Source: Erwinia_E haradaeae_E (GTDB lineage: Bacteria > Pseudomonadota > Gammaproteobacteria > Enterobacterales > Enterobacteriaceae). Taken from it: a DNA stretch of 64,000 bases. Both the position numbers and the translations under genes were made by a program. The stretch lies in contig NZ_LR217737.1 of assembly GCF_900699015.1 (NCBI RefSeq), positions 310,001 to 374,000 of the forward strand. The letters run 5' to 3'. This document shows, piece after piece, positions 52,129-63,653 of the stretch. The notes beneath the pieces are model-generated. The model was not told where the DNA came from, searched no databases, and saw only the letters and a list, made by a program, of their open reading frames with translations. Each line of letters opens with the position of its first letter. Position 1 is the stretch's first letter.

Positions 52129-53054
52129 ATAGTTACTAGGATAGTATGCTGTGTTATTTTATTTTAAAAATTTTTTATTTTTTGTTTATTAATTATTTTT
52201 AATCATTTTGTTTGTTTTACAAACAAGCTAGTTTTGACTATAAATATAGATTTATATAGTGATATAATAGGAATTAATGTATTTAAATGTTTTATATTAA
52301 TCAATAATATAGGTTTGATTTAATTACGAAAAGTTTAATTCTATATGGGTATATAAAATAATCTTAGTTATACTAAATATAGTAAGGCAATATTTTATGC
52401 ATGATTTATTTGCATAATAAAGCATCTTATTTACAATTCAGATTAACTAATTCATTCTACTGTTAGTAATATTTTTACTCTGATATTTAATAAACTAAAT
52501 GAATTAATTAAATAAAATAAGATTTTAATATGATATAGATAATAAGTCTAGTGGTTATTAGAGATCAATCTTGCAATCTATCTTATTTGTGAATAAGGAT
52601 ATAATTTTTTATAATAGAAATGGTTGTATATAACATATTTTAGTATCTATTATCTTGATAAAGGCATTAATAGTTTAGTAGTCTCATTATCTATGTAAGT
52701 AGATAAATATTTTATTTTCTATTTTTTTACTGATTCTTATTTAACTTTTAAATTTGTATTCTAAATCTAATTATATTGTATATGATGAGATTTATATAGT
52801 TTAATATATATTTTTATATAAGATGGAGTCATGATTATATATTTAGTATGGTAAGATGATTATAGTAGCTGGGTATTCACTTTATATACAATTTTTATAT
52901 GTCTATTAAGTTTTTTATAGTTTAGAATTAATTTTCTAAAAAGTAGATATGTTAAGGATTCTTTATACTGTTTTTAGTTACTAAACAAGCACTCTTGATT
53001 CAATTTTATATCTATTATTAATAAGATAACTGGTTGTTAAAAATATAATAAAAC

Positions 53055-53083
53055 TTGATTTTTTTTGTTTATTATTCTATATA
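53055..53083 (+). promoter_or_regulatory. Possible sigma-70 promoter of tRNA-Ser
   Basis: TTGATT at 53055-53060 and TATATA at 53078-53083 are separated by 17 nt, with TATAAT in the overlapping register 53080-53085. The predicted start lies about 28 nt before the mature tRNA. Such matches are common in A/T-rich DNA, so position is the main support. Confidence 0.4.
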
Positions 53084-53118
53084 ATCTAATAATTAGATGT
53101 TTAAGGACTATCTACATC

Positions 53119-53206
53119 GGTGAGGTGTCCGAGTGGCTGAAGGAGCACGCCTGGAAAGCGTGTATATGGTAACGTATCGAGGGTTCGAATCCCTCTCTCA
53201 CCACCA
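53119..53206 (+). tRNA. serW: tRNA-Ser, anticodon GGA
   Basis: 88 nt including an encoded CCA. GGTGAGG (5') pairs with TCTCACC (3', one G-T pair). The D arm has GAGTGGCTGAAGG, and the anticodon stem-loop CACGCCTGGAAAGCGTG carries GGA, reading UCC and UCU. The long type II variable arm of serine tRNAs follows, and the T arm GAGGGTTCGAATCCCTC is perfect. The sequence is very close to E. coli serW. The discriminator base before CCA is A (53203), where E. coli serine tRNAs have G. It is an isolated gene between two long spacers. Confidence 0.97.
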
Positions 53207-56200
53207 TTATTTTAAAAATACGCTATGTTAATATTTTTTATTGATGTATCTCAAGTCTTGATAAAATAATAGAAGTTATGCGGTCTTAGATTGAAAGTTG
53301 AAAGCTTCAGTAAATTGGTATCTACAAGACAGTGAATTAGGGAGTCGAGGGAGATATAGAGTTGCTTTATCTATTATGTAACATGTAATATAGTTCTGCT
53401 TGTTAATTTTTACACTTTAATTTGTTAGAATCTGTTTGAATAAGGTAGTGTCATGTAAATAGTGTGATAAGGGTTTTTACATTCTATAAATAATTACCTA
53501 AGTGTAGTGTTTTGTTTTAGTAAGTGTGAGTAATTACATATTTTTAATGGTTTTTATATTATTTATTGATTCAAGTTCTTTTTATTTAGAATAGAGATAT
53601 TGATTTCTCTTTATATAAGAAGATTTGAATTGCAAGAATCATTGATTAAAATTACTCTATATATATTTTTAGTTATAGTGTGATCAGATTGTTATATTAA
53701 AGGATTGTATAGATCGATGTTTATGGATGATTTATTAACTAAGATAATAAATCATAACCATAAAATAATGCTTGTATAGATCACTGAAACTATAGAATAT
53801 TTGACTTATTCTTGAAGATTCATTAGATGAATTTATTATAGATTAATAGAACTAGTTATTGTAATTTTTAAATATTTAAAATTGTTGATAATTTTAATTT
53901 TTTCTATTGTATTTAGTTAAATCGGATCTTTTTTATTAAACAAGTTTTATATGTTAATATTCTATATTTTATAACGAAAATATAGAATATAGATATAACT
54001 GATGATTTTATGGTTCATAAAAGAATAATAATCAATTATGAGTATAGAAGAGTTAGTTGTTTTATCGTATTTATATTAAAAATATAGGAACAATGAAGAT
54101 TTTCTATCAATAAACTTAATGGATAATTATAAGGTGTATAATGCTTTAGGTTAGACTGGATAAAATTTTTTATTCTATTGATTATTATTACTTTTTTTAA
54201 AATAAGATTACTATTTACATAGTGTTGATAAGTGTGTAATCATAACATTGATAGATCAGTGTTATTTTATACATAAAGAGTATGTTAATTTAATTTAAAA
54301 TTAGTAAATCAAATTTATATCATAAATATACTTTTGATGCTAGTAATCACGTTATGTCTGAGAGGATGCAGCCAATCCATGATGAGATAATAAGATATAA
54401 AAATAATTAACTATATTATTATCATTGATTCTTATAAATTTATAAGTAATGGGTAGTTTTTATCGTAATAATAATATCACTGATTATCATTGAGCCTCAT
54501 TGTAGCAATAACGGTATATTTAGTATTTATGTGGACAAAATAGGAAAACAAGTTAAAAAATGGAATCATTCAGGTTAATGAATGATGATTTTTATTATTT
54601 TTCAAATCTTCTTTTTTAAAATGATCTGAATTGGTTACGCGATAATTTCTGCAATTTTAACTATGTTAAAGCTCATAGTTGACATAGCAAGTTGTCTATT
54701 TGTGTTAGTTCTCTGTGGCGTGAAGTAATAATGTAGGAGACTTTTCTGTTAGGATTGATGAGTGTACTGGTTAATCTAAATCATTTATTAGAAGTCACTT
54801 CTGCATTAATTGTTAGATAGTCACCAACTTAGTTAAGATAATTTAAGAAGATAACAGTTAATGTTGATTGTTACGTTTTTATTTAATAGATTTAGTATTT
54901 GTCGTTGTTTTCAAAAACAGTACAGATGGTGACTCTTAAGATAGTAAAGAGGAAATTTTTCTGTTTGATACGTTCTAGTAATTATAATATCGTCTTCTAG
55001 TTAAATCTTTCTTCAGTAAGCACTCATATACATTAGTTTGTAGGTCTTCAATAAATTAGTTCGAATTTATTACATGTTCAGTTTATTTCTTGATAATCAT
55101 ATCTAGATGAGTATTATTATGAAATAAATATAGTTTTACTGAATTTATTGCAATGAATTCTTTTTAAAAGTTTGTGTAAGTTCATATGAACGAACTTATT
55201 AAAAGTCACTTTATAATTCTGAAGATCTAATTATATAGTGTAAAAAGCTATTTCTCACTATGATTTTCTTTGTGTTAGCACTTTAAGTAAAAACTGATTC
55301 TTTTATTCTAATTTTGATTTTTTTAAATTTGTTATATTATACTTGTATTTTCGAAGCCTATTAATCTTTTTTTTACATTAAAACGAGATTGAGCTATTTC
55401 ATACCTAAGGTAAAACTACTCAATATAGCGATTAAATTAGTAGCACATCATAGTACACTGTTCTCGAAGTTTTATAATAGCTGTTAGAAAGTTACTTTTA
55501 CGACCGGGATTTTATTATGGTTTACGTTGTAATTGTAATCTACCGATATATAAAAAATAAAGATTGTTAGAATTTCTATATTAGGTTTTATTGAGATTAA
55601 CTTAGATTTAATTAAATCTATAGAATAAATATGTATTTGATTTTTTATAAAATTGATGAATAGAAAAATATTATTTTATCTTAATAAAGATTATATTATT
55701 AATCAGCCTAGGATTAGACAAAGTTGTCGTTAATCATACATCTCTATTAGATGTATGATTGTAGATTTAATTATTAGAAAGATTCTAATTTATTACATTC
55801 TCTTAATAGTTAGAATTTATTTAATTTGATATATTATAATCATTAAGTATTATTGATAATAATACTGATAGAGAGTAAACAATTTTTAAGGTTGTATGTA
55901 ATTTTAGTATAGGATGTAATGATGGTTTTTATAAAAATCAGCTATCTACGAATAATAGATTCGTATTAAGGATTCATATAAATATTCTGAGTACAATCAA
56001 ATTAATAAGTGTAATTGATTATATAATAAGTAATTATTCGTTTTTATACTTTTATTTTTATATATATTAGGTTATATTCATATAATATTGTAAATTTATA
56101 AAATGGATCGATATAAAATTAATGACGATAGGTACAAATAGGTATTATTGATAAAATGCTATTTTAGATCTTATAACATAATATTTTGAAATAGATAAAA

Positions 56201-56731
56201 TAGCCTTGTTCTTTAACATCTTAGTATTTGTTTAGGGGTGATCCTGATAAGTATTCAAGTCATAATAGGATGTAATTGTAAGTACATCATACTTAATTAT
56301 TTTTTATCAAATAGTATATTGTGTTAATTAGGTAATATTAATTATTGTCATTCTGATGTGGCTTAATTAAACATTAGACGACATAACTATTTAGCATGCC
56401 ATCTATTATTAAGATAGACACGAGGTGTATTCTACATTTAATTATTTTTATAATCATGGCTTACACTTTTCATATACAAAATATAAAAAAGAATTATAGT
56501 GATGAATGTGATGTGCGATTGTGAGGAGTACATCATAGGATTCAAGATATATCAGATAAGCGTAAAAATTTAAATACTAGAATAAATACTATAATATTTA
56601 ACGCACATTGATATACTTTACTATAAAGACAGATAATATATATTTTTTATAGTGTATGTGGTATCTTTCATATAATGTATTAGAATTTTAGTAAATATTA
56701 TATAATTAAGTTTTTAGAGGTTGATAAAGTT
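53207..56731. other. Long AT-rich spacer between tRNA-Ser and fldA, with a decayed patch
   Basis: About 3.5 kb without an intact gene. The part 54640-55550 has roughly one-third G+C in the stretches I counted, well above the flanks, and contains broken open stretches on both strands. That fits an eroded gene, but I could not name it. In E. coli ybfE, ybfF, seqA and pgm lie upstream of fldA; no clear segment of these was found. Confidence 0.55.
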
Positions 56732-57283
56732 ATGGCTTTAGTCGGTATTTTTTTTGGTAGTGATACAGGTAATACAGAAAATGTTGCACATATGATTCAA
56801 GAGCGTCTTGGTACAGAGATTGCACAGGTTTTTGATATTGCAGGAAGTAGCAAAGAAGATTTAGAGAGTTTTAATATTTTATTATTAGGAATTCCTACTT
56901 GGTATTATGGTGAACCACAGTGTGACTGGGATGATTTTTTTCCAACGTTATCTAAAATTGATTTTACTGGTAAAATAGTTGGTTTATTTGGTTGTGGAGA
57001 TCAACTAGATTATTCTGAATATTTTTGTGATGCAATGGGAGTGATACGAGATATTGTTGTTTCAAATTCTGCGATAATGATAGGTTCTTGGCCTAGTCAA
57101 GGATATGTATTTGAGGCATCTAAAGGGATGATTGATAATAATTACTTTATTGGTTTGGTTATTGATGAGGATAGGCAATCAGATTTAACTACAGATCGTG
57201 TTGATCGATGGGTTCAGCAGATTTCTTCTGAAATAAATTTACAAGAAACCGTTGAAAAAACTTTTATTGAATTAAGTGAATAA
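56732..57283 (+). CDS. fldA: Flavodoxin FldA
   Basis: FMN-containing low-potential electron carrier that serves IspG/IspH, biotin synthase, methionine synthase and radical-SAM activation. The 183 aa compare with 176 in E. coli. The FMN phosphate loop SDTGNTE is at residues 10-16, the aromatic flavin-stacking segments are PTWYYGEPQCDWDDF and GCGDQLDYSEYFCDA, and the long-chain loop is present. AGAGG (56716-56720) lies upstream of the ATG. It is the only gene in about 5 kb. Its need for FMN ties it to the riboflavin genes here, and its role in the MEP pathway to dxr. Confidence 0.97.
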   Translation: MALVGIFFGSDTGNTENVAHMIQERLGTEIAQVFDIAGSSKEDLESFNILLLGIPTWYYGEPQCDWDDFFPTLSKIDFTGKIVGLFGCGDQLDYSEYFCDAMGVIRDIVVSNSAIMIGSWPSQGYVFEASKGMIDNNYFIGLVIDEDRQSDLTTDRVDRWVQQISSEINLQETVEKTFIELSE

Positions 57284-57321
57284 TTGTTCAAATGATCATA
57301 AATAGCTATTCAACGGTTTCT
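57244..57321. repeat. Perfect 13-bp inverted repeat spanning the fldA stop
   Basis: AGAAACCGTTGAA (57244-57256, inside the last codons of fldA) is the exact complement of TTCAACGGTTTCT (57309-57321, downstream). The arms are separated by 52 nt that include the stop codon at 57281-57283. As RNA this could close a long stem-loop at the 3' end of the fldA message. Confidence 0.6.
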
Positions 57322-58274
57322 AACATTAAGTAGATTTATTTCAAATAGTTATCTAATATGGAAATATTATTTTTACATATGAAAGAAGAGCACTATTTCT
57401 GAGATGTCTCCAATTTTTTTTATTAATTTAAAGTCTTTAGTAATTTTATTAGCAATATTTATAAATCTTGAAGGGGGTTGGTATCTAATTTTTTATTTTC
57501 TTTAATATAACTATGTGATGATTCTACATAGACATAATCTGCTCCTTAATGAAATTAAAAATAGAATGTGAATAGTTTTATGGTCAAGATATATTCTGTT
57601 ATGTAGGAATAGAAGTTGATTAGATTTTTTAATCTACAATATATGATTAAGATTTAACTGATCTTTATATTATTTGATTCAATCATTTGTGTAGAATCTA
57701 AAAGACTCTTTATGTATATATTAGGATTGATAATCAATATTAATTTATTTTAATTCACAGAGATAGTTAGTCTAGTAGATAGTTTTTCTATGATTATAGC
57801 ATCTTTTTTATTTTTTTAGATATTTTATAAATGCTAATTTAGATAATCAATAGTATGGAATTAGTAATAGTCACTTATAATACTTTATAAGTGATGTCTT
57901 GTTTAATTTAATTGAATCTCTATTTTATATTTTTTTACTATATGAGTATAGGGGTAAATAATTACATGTTTCTAGTATTGTATATCGAGATCAATTTCTA
58001 ATCACATAGAAGTTAAAAAATAAATCGTCCTCTAATATTAGAGGTACTTCTATCTAAATATGATCGATTATTTCTAGCAGAAAGGAAGTTCTCTCATGTC
58101 GTTTATTATCCATATAACTATAACTATAATTACATGGATACCACCTTATTTAAAGATGTAAAATCTTCTATATTACTACTGGTCTATCATAAGTCTCTTT
58201 TCCCTAAATCTCTAATATTATAAAATGGGGTTAATAAACACCCTATTGCATCATCGCTTGATAAGGAGATTGCA
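57284..58274. other. AT-rich spacer between fldA and grxB
   Basis: About 1 kb with no coding. It contains the right arm of the fldA inverted repeat and a 16-bp perfect palindrome, CCTCTAATATTAGAGG (58029-58044). fur, which follows fldA in E. coli, is not readable here. Confidence 0.6.
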
Positions 58275-58931
58275 TTGAAGTTATATATATATGAACATTG
58301 CCCGTTTTGCATTAGAGTTCGTATGATTTTTGGAATAAAAAATATTCCTGTTGATTTAATAGTTTTAATGAATAATGATGAATATACACCAAAGTATATG
58401 ATTGGAAAGAAAATAGTTCCAATTTTAATGAAACAAGATGGAAGTTATATGTCAGAGAGTCTTGATATTATTTCATACATTGATTCGTTGGATAATAAAT
58501 CTTGTATTATAGGTATTCCTAGATTATCAGTGACTACTTGGTTTCAGAATGTCAATAGTTATGTCTATAAACTTCTTATGCCGTATTTATCAACACCATT
58601 ATTTTCTGAATTTTCTACTTTGGAGGCACGTAAATATTTTATTAATAAAAAGGAGAGTACTTATGGTAAGTTTTCTGATCTTAAGAAAAATCGTTTAGTT
58701 TTCATTCAAGATATTAACTATGATTTATATAAGCTTGGTTCATTAATAATCTATTCTAATGCAATTAATGGAGAACTGTCTTTTAATGATTTTCAGATTT
58801 TTCCATTACTTCATTTACTTCATTTAATTCCTGAAATTGAATACCCATTATGTGTTCAGCGTTATTACTCCTATATCGTACAACAAACAAAAATAAGTTC
58901 TCTTTTCATAGGAGAGGATCAAAGTAGCTAA
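58275..58931 (+). CDS. grxB: Glutaredoxin 2 (GrxB)
   Basis: GST-like glutaredoxin that reduces disulfides and mixed disulfides with glutathione. The 218 aa compare with 215. The thioredoxin-fold N-terminal domain MKLYIYEHCPFC has the redox pair C9-x2-C12, and IVPILMKQDGSYMSES is the glutathione-binding cis-proline region. The helical C-terminal domain includes EARKYFINKKES and NAINGELSFNDFQIFPLL. Start TTG 58275, with AAGGAG at 58263-58268. Glutathione is presumably supplied by GshB (63.7 kb). Confidence 0.95.
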   Translation: MKLYIYEHCPFCIRVRMIFGIKNIPVDLIVLMNNDEYTPKYMIGKKIVPILMKQDGSYMSESLDIISYIDSLDNKSCIIGIPRLSVTTWFQNVNSYVYKLLMPYLSTPLFSEFSTLEARKYFINKKESTYGKFSDLKKNRLVFIQDINYDLYKLGSLIIYSNAINGELSFNDFQIFPLLHLLHLIPEIEYPLCVQRYYSYIVQQTKISSLFIGEDQSS

Positions 58932-61516
58932 TTATAAAGAATATTAATATATTATTACAATATCATATTTTAGTATATGGCATCATTAATAAATTACTTG
59001 GTCAATATGATCTAAGGATTTTTTATAGATTTCATAGAAAATTAATTTCTTGTTATAATAAAATAGTCACAGAATTTATCATCTATCTTAAATAGTACGT
59101 AATAAATTAAAAGTTCATTTATGGTTATTACCATAAACTTAGTTCTGATATAGATGTTTCTTTTAATTTATACAAAGTAATCTGTTTAGGACAGATTAGA
59201 TTATCTGATGTTATTGTGTAGATAACAAGCTATTGTAGATTACTATCAATAATGGTAATATAAATTTTATATAAAATATATTTGTTGGATATACAAATAG
59301 TATTATCTATTTATTTATTTTATTTTTAATAAAAATAAATATTTTATTATTAATTATTAAGATTATCTTTATGTTTAAAGTTTTAAGTTAATGAGGTTTA
59401 ATTATTTGATAATTTTATGATCTTGGTAAGATGAAAGAAGTTAAATTTAGTTAATTTTATATTATAATTAAATATTAAATTAATGAATGATTAAATGGAT
59501 ATATATTAGAATTTTATTGACTTGAACGATGATTGAAATATTTATAGAAATAGATTAGATTTTTATAGAAAGATATAATAGGTTATTTTTATCATTTAAA
59601 GTAAAGTTTGTATTGTGATATTTTACATATTTTTATAAATATACTTATGAGATAAGTAAGTATATTCAAATTCCTATTTCTTTCTAAGAACAGAGAATTA
59701 TATCAGATTCAGTAATATCTAAATATAATAATCTTTATTATAGTTGTTATTGTTATATTTTATATAATTTTAATAATATTAAAATAGGTTTTATTGGTTA
59801 TAAGGCGACTATGGATTCAGTAGTGAAAACTTCTATTTTTGTTATAGAATATATTAGTTTGATGTGATATCTAGTAGAATATTTATAATATCTATATTTT
59901 AGTCGAATATTTGATGTATAACGATTATGTAGACTTATGCACAATCTTGTAAAAAAATCTATTCTAGATTAAGTATTAGAAATCTTAGTAAGTTAGTATA
60001 CGTTGCTAAGTAATTTGATACAGAATAGAAGGAAAGGATTTTATATGGTATTAAAAATTTCGTTAATAATATGAATTATATTATTATTTAATCTAAAAAT
60101 TTACTTGATATCATAGCATAGTAGGAAAATAATCTTAATTATAGTGGTTAATTTGATTTCAGATTTTAATCTTTGAGTCTATATTTTTATTTGATTAATT
60201 TTATTTAAATCACAAATAATTGAGATCAATATTGGTTATCTTGTGATTAAGGAAGTTAGTTGTTATTTTTTAAGAATATTGGTTTAATAAGTAGTGAATT
60301 ATTAGATATTCCGATATGTATTTACTACCTAATCATTCTAGATTGTATAATCTTATATTTTTATGAATTATTATAATAAATTTTAATTATAAAATAAGTA
60401 TTATTTGATCTAGATTATTAGAATCTTTTTTATATATCTTTGGTAACCACAAGTTCTATGAGCATTAGAATTATATGATTGTCTACTATTTTCTTTTTTC
60501 TTTATAAAGAAAAGTTTTAAGTTTGTCTATTTTAAATCTAATTATAATTGATAATTAATAAAATATTATTCTATAGCGTGTTAATCAAGCTAGATATAGT
60601 TTATATTTTTATATAATTTATGAAGTAATTTCTGTATTGAGATTCTAATAATTATAGCTATACTTGAAATTAAGATAAATTAGAACATGTCTGAGTACAC
60701 TATCTAATATTTCTTTTTTAGATTCATATGTAATTTGGTGATGATATTCATAATTATATAATTATAGAATTGTTATTCTAGAGTTACTCTAATACAAATT
60801 AGACAAGAATAGAATATCATTGCATATTTATGAAATATTTGGTTTGTTCTTAAGCTATTAAGTTATGAAATTATATTCAGTCTATGATGAATGGATTAGT
60901 TATAATTTTGTTATTAACATATAAGTAGTATTTGAGTTACTTTTGAATGTTTTTAAAAAGTAAAGACTATGATAATACATTTAATTATAATTATATTATC
61001 TTTCTATTTCATAGACATAAACTTATTTTATCTTTAATAAAGAGTATCTAGTAAGAAAATTTTCTATTAAATACTGGTCTTTCATTTATATTTCTATTAC
61101 TTTAAGGTATGATAAAGCGTAATAGACTTAGACTCCAAACAAGAGAGATATTGATTTAATAGATAACTGTTTATTAAACTAGTAGAGTCAAATAAAATAA
61201 TTATTTTATTGAGCTAACAAAAGATCATGTAATTTACTATCATATAATGATCAAATCTAGAGTAATGATTTCTGATTAATCTTATGAAGCTCATAAAGCT
61301 AAATTATTTAAATCAGGAGGATAGTTATTTTTATCAAAAATTGTAATTTTTATAGAACAAAAGGAATCCTCTAGATTAGATTATTGTTAATTAATAATCT
61401 TTTATTCATAGTGAAGAGAAAGATTTTAGGATCTGAATACAATTAGTCTTCTCAATTAAAGAAAATTTTTTGAATAACAGTGGTCACATACTAAACAATT
61501 CAGGAAGATAGATATT
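58932..61516. other. AT-rich spacer between grxB and htpX
   Basis: About 2.6 kb, very A/T-rich, with stops in all frames. No relic, RNA or repeat could be recognised. Confidence 0.7.
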
Positions 61517-62404
61517 ATGATACGTATTGCTCTGTTTCTTCTCACTAATCTTGGAGTCATGCTAGTTTTTGGTTTAATTCTCAGTGTCACAGGTGTTAAA
61601 TCAAGTAGTATGATAGGTTTGATGATTATGGCAGGTCTCTTTGGTTTTGGTGGGTCATTTATTTCACTGCTAATGTCTAAATGGATTGCTCTTCGTTCAG
61701 TTGGTGGTGAGGTTATTAAACAAGCAGCTAATGAAACAGAACGCTGGTTATTAGAGACTATTGGTTTACACTCTAAAGAAGTGGGTATTTCCATGCCAGA
61801 AGTTGCAGTATACCATGCTCTAGATATGAATGCTTTTGCCACTGGAGCACGGCGTAATTCCTCATTAGTGGCAGTATCTACTGGTCTTTTAGAAAATATG
61901 ACTCGTGACGAAGCGGAAGCGGTATTGGCTCATGAAATTAGTCATATAGCTAATGGTGACATGATCACAATGACATTAATACAAGGTGTAGTAAATACAT
62001 TTGTAATATTCATATCACGAATTTTAGCTCAGATTGTAGCGAGTTTTATGTCTGAAGATCGTGAAGGGGATGAGAGTAGCAATGGTCATCCTATAGTCTA
62101 TTTTATAGCTTCTACAGTGCTTGAATTAGTATTTGGTATTCTTGCAAGTATGATTACAATGTGGTTCTCTCGTTATAGAGAATTTCATGCTGATGCTGGT
62201 GCTGCTCATTTAGCTGGACGTGAAAAAATGATTTCTGCATTACAACGCTTAAAAACTAGCTATGAACCAGAAGAGGCTAGTAGTATTATGGCATTGTGTA
62301 TTAATGGAAAATCCAAATGGATCAGTGAATTATTTATGTCACATCCTCCATTAGATAAGCGTATTGAGGCACTACGAAGTGGGAAAGGATTGTTTACTAG
62401 ATAA
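61517..62404 (+). CDS. htpX: Membrane zinc protease HtpX
   Basis: M48-family inner-membrane metalloprotease that degrades damaged membrane proteins alongside FtsH. The 295 aa compare with 293. Two N-terminal membrane helices are followed by the catalytic HEISH (H139, E140, H143), the same numbers as E. coli. Two further hydrophobic segments (FVIFISRILAQIVASF and IASTVLELVFGILAS) follow, then the third zinc ligand region REFHADAGAAHLAG. It ends SHPPLDKRIEALRSG. Intact and isolated. Confidence 0.97.
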   Translation: MIRIALFLLTNLGVMLVFGLILSVTGVKSSSMIGLMIMAGLFGFGGSFISLLMSKWIALRSVGGEVIKQAANETERWLLETIGLHSKEVGISMPEVAVYHALDMNAFATGARRNSSLVAVSTGLLENMTRDEAEAVLAHEISHIANGDMITMTLIQGVVNTFVIFISRILAQIVASFMSEDREGDESSNGHPIVYFIASTVLELVFGILASMITMWFSRYREFHADAGAAHLAGREKMISALQRLKTSYEPEEASSIMALCINGKSKWISELFMSHPPLDKRIEALRSGKGLFTR

Positions 62405-62562
62405 AAATTTTTATATTGTTGTAATTCTGTAATGATTTATTTTAATATTATTTTAATATTAATTGCTGTTGGATCTTAATCGATATAAAGATCACTATAT
62501 AATAATGAAGTTGATTTCATGTAGTGATTTATAACTATGAATATAGCAATAATTCTTCTATT

Positions 62563-62994
62563 TTATGATAATGCATAATCCTGTTCTAACCAACTTTCTA
62601 ATATGATTGCCGCGGCTATTGAGTCAATATTTCTTTTACGAAAGGCTTTAAATCCTTCACGATCAAATAATTTTGCACGTGCTTCTTTAGTGGTTAAACG
62701 CTCATCTTGCAAACTAATTGGTATATTGTAACGGAGATAAAGGCAGTGAGAAAATTTTCGCGTGTATATTGTTATCATCTGCTCACTGCCATCCATATTT
62801 AGTGGCAGTCCTACTATTATACGATCTGGTTTCCATTCTTCTAGAAGAATGTTAACTTTATTCCAGTCTGGTGTGCCATTCTTCGCAGTGATAGTGTTTA
62901 ATGGATATGCTGTTCCGGTTACATTTTGTCCGCTAGCAACCCCAATATGTCGCATACCAAAATCGAATGACAATAAAGTTTGATAGATGATCAT
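62563..62994 (-). CDS. ruvX: Pre-16S rRNA 5'-end maturation nuclease YqgF (RuvX)
   Basis: RNase H-fold nuclease involved in 16S rRNA 5' maturation. The 143 aa compare with 138. The first catalytic aspartate is in LLSFDFGMRHIGVA. RIIVGLPLNMDGSEQ, LQDERLTTKEARAKL and DSIAAAIILESWLEQ carry the other acidic positions. The start ATG overlaps the yqgE stop by 4 nt (ATGA), showing translational coupling, as in the E. coli gshB-yqgE-yqgF operon. Confidence 0.96.
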   Translation of the reverse strand: MIIYQTLLSFDFGMRHIGVASGQNVTGTAYPLNTITAKNGTPDWNKVNILLEEWKPDRIIVGLPLNMDGSEQMITIYTRKFSHCLYLRYNIPISLQDERLTTKEARAKLFDREGFKAFRKRNIDSIAAAIILESWLEQDYALS

Positions 62995-63557
62995 GCATGA
63001 CCCGCTTCACTAACAATATTATAAATATCTACACCAATATTTTTTGCTGCTTCACGCCATCGCTCTGATATGGGTGTATGGAAGAGGACGTGATTGTTTG
63101 CTTTAGTAGTCAGCCAAGCATTATTCATTAGTTCTTGTTCAAGAGGGCCTTTCCCCCAAGCACAACAACCGAGAGCTACTAATATATCTTTTGGTTGTTC
63201 AGAAGTACCGAGTGTTTCAAGTACGTCGCGAGATGTAGTCATTACTGTGTTTTCGGATACTCGAATACTAGAAGAAAAAATTTTTTGTGCTGAATGTAAA
63301 ATAAAACCTCGATCTTCAGCCAAAGGCCCACCTGCAAATACTGGTGTATCTATTTTTTTTGTATTTTCTTCATGTGGAATCGGGTCAATTTTTAGTTTTT
63401 TTAACATGTCGTCAACTATAAAATTATCAATTGGTTTATTAATGATAAGACCCATAGCTCCGTCAGAATTATGCTCAAAAATATAGACTACTGCCCGTTT
63501 AAAAAAGGGGTTCTGAAGCGCTGGCATGGCAATTAAGAAATTATGCTGTAAATTCAT
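62991..63557 (-). CDS. yqgE: UPF0301 family protein YqgE
   Basis: Conserved protein of unknown function with a mixed alpha/beta fold; 188 aa against 187 in E. coli. Recognisable blocks are NLQHNFLIAMPALQNPFFKR, VVYIFEHNSDGAMGLIINKP, VFAGGPLAEDRGFILH, and ILVALGCCAWGKGPLEQELM near the C-terminus. It lies between gshB (96 nt upstream) and ruvX (4-nt overlap). Its survival in a reduced genome shows it matters, but no function can be stated. Confidence 0.95.
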   Translation of the reverse strand: MNLQHNFLIAMPALQNPFFKRAVVYIFEHNSDGAMGLIINKPIDNFIVDDMLKKLKIDPIPHEENTKKIDTPVFAGGPLAEDRGFILHSAQKIFSSSIRVSENTVMTTSRDVLETLGTSEQPKDILVALGCCAWGKGPLEQELMNNAWLTTKANNHVLFHTPISERWREAAKNIGVDIYNIVSEAGHA

Positions 63558-63653
63558 ACTAAATTTTCTATAGTTTAGTCATGCCTAAGATGATTAGATT
63601 GGCATGATATAAAGGGTTTTATGTTGTGAGATTAGATTATGCTATACAGCAAG

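Larger units (their letters stand above)
50894..53118. other. AT-rich spacer between mfd and tRNA-Ser
   Basis: About 2.2 kb without coding. It holds a perfect dyad at 52108-52128 (listed) and a hairpin at about 51636-51656 (CACTTTAT paired with ATAGGGTG around a TCCGG loop, with two G-T pairs). Nothing else stands out. Confidence 0.65.
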
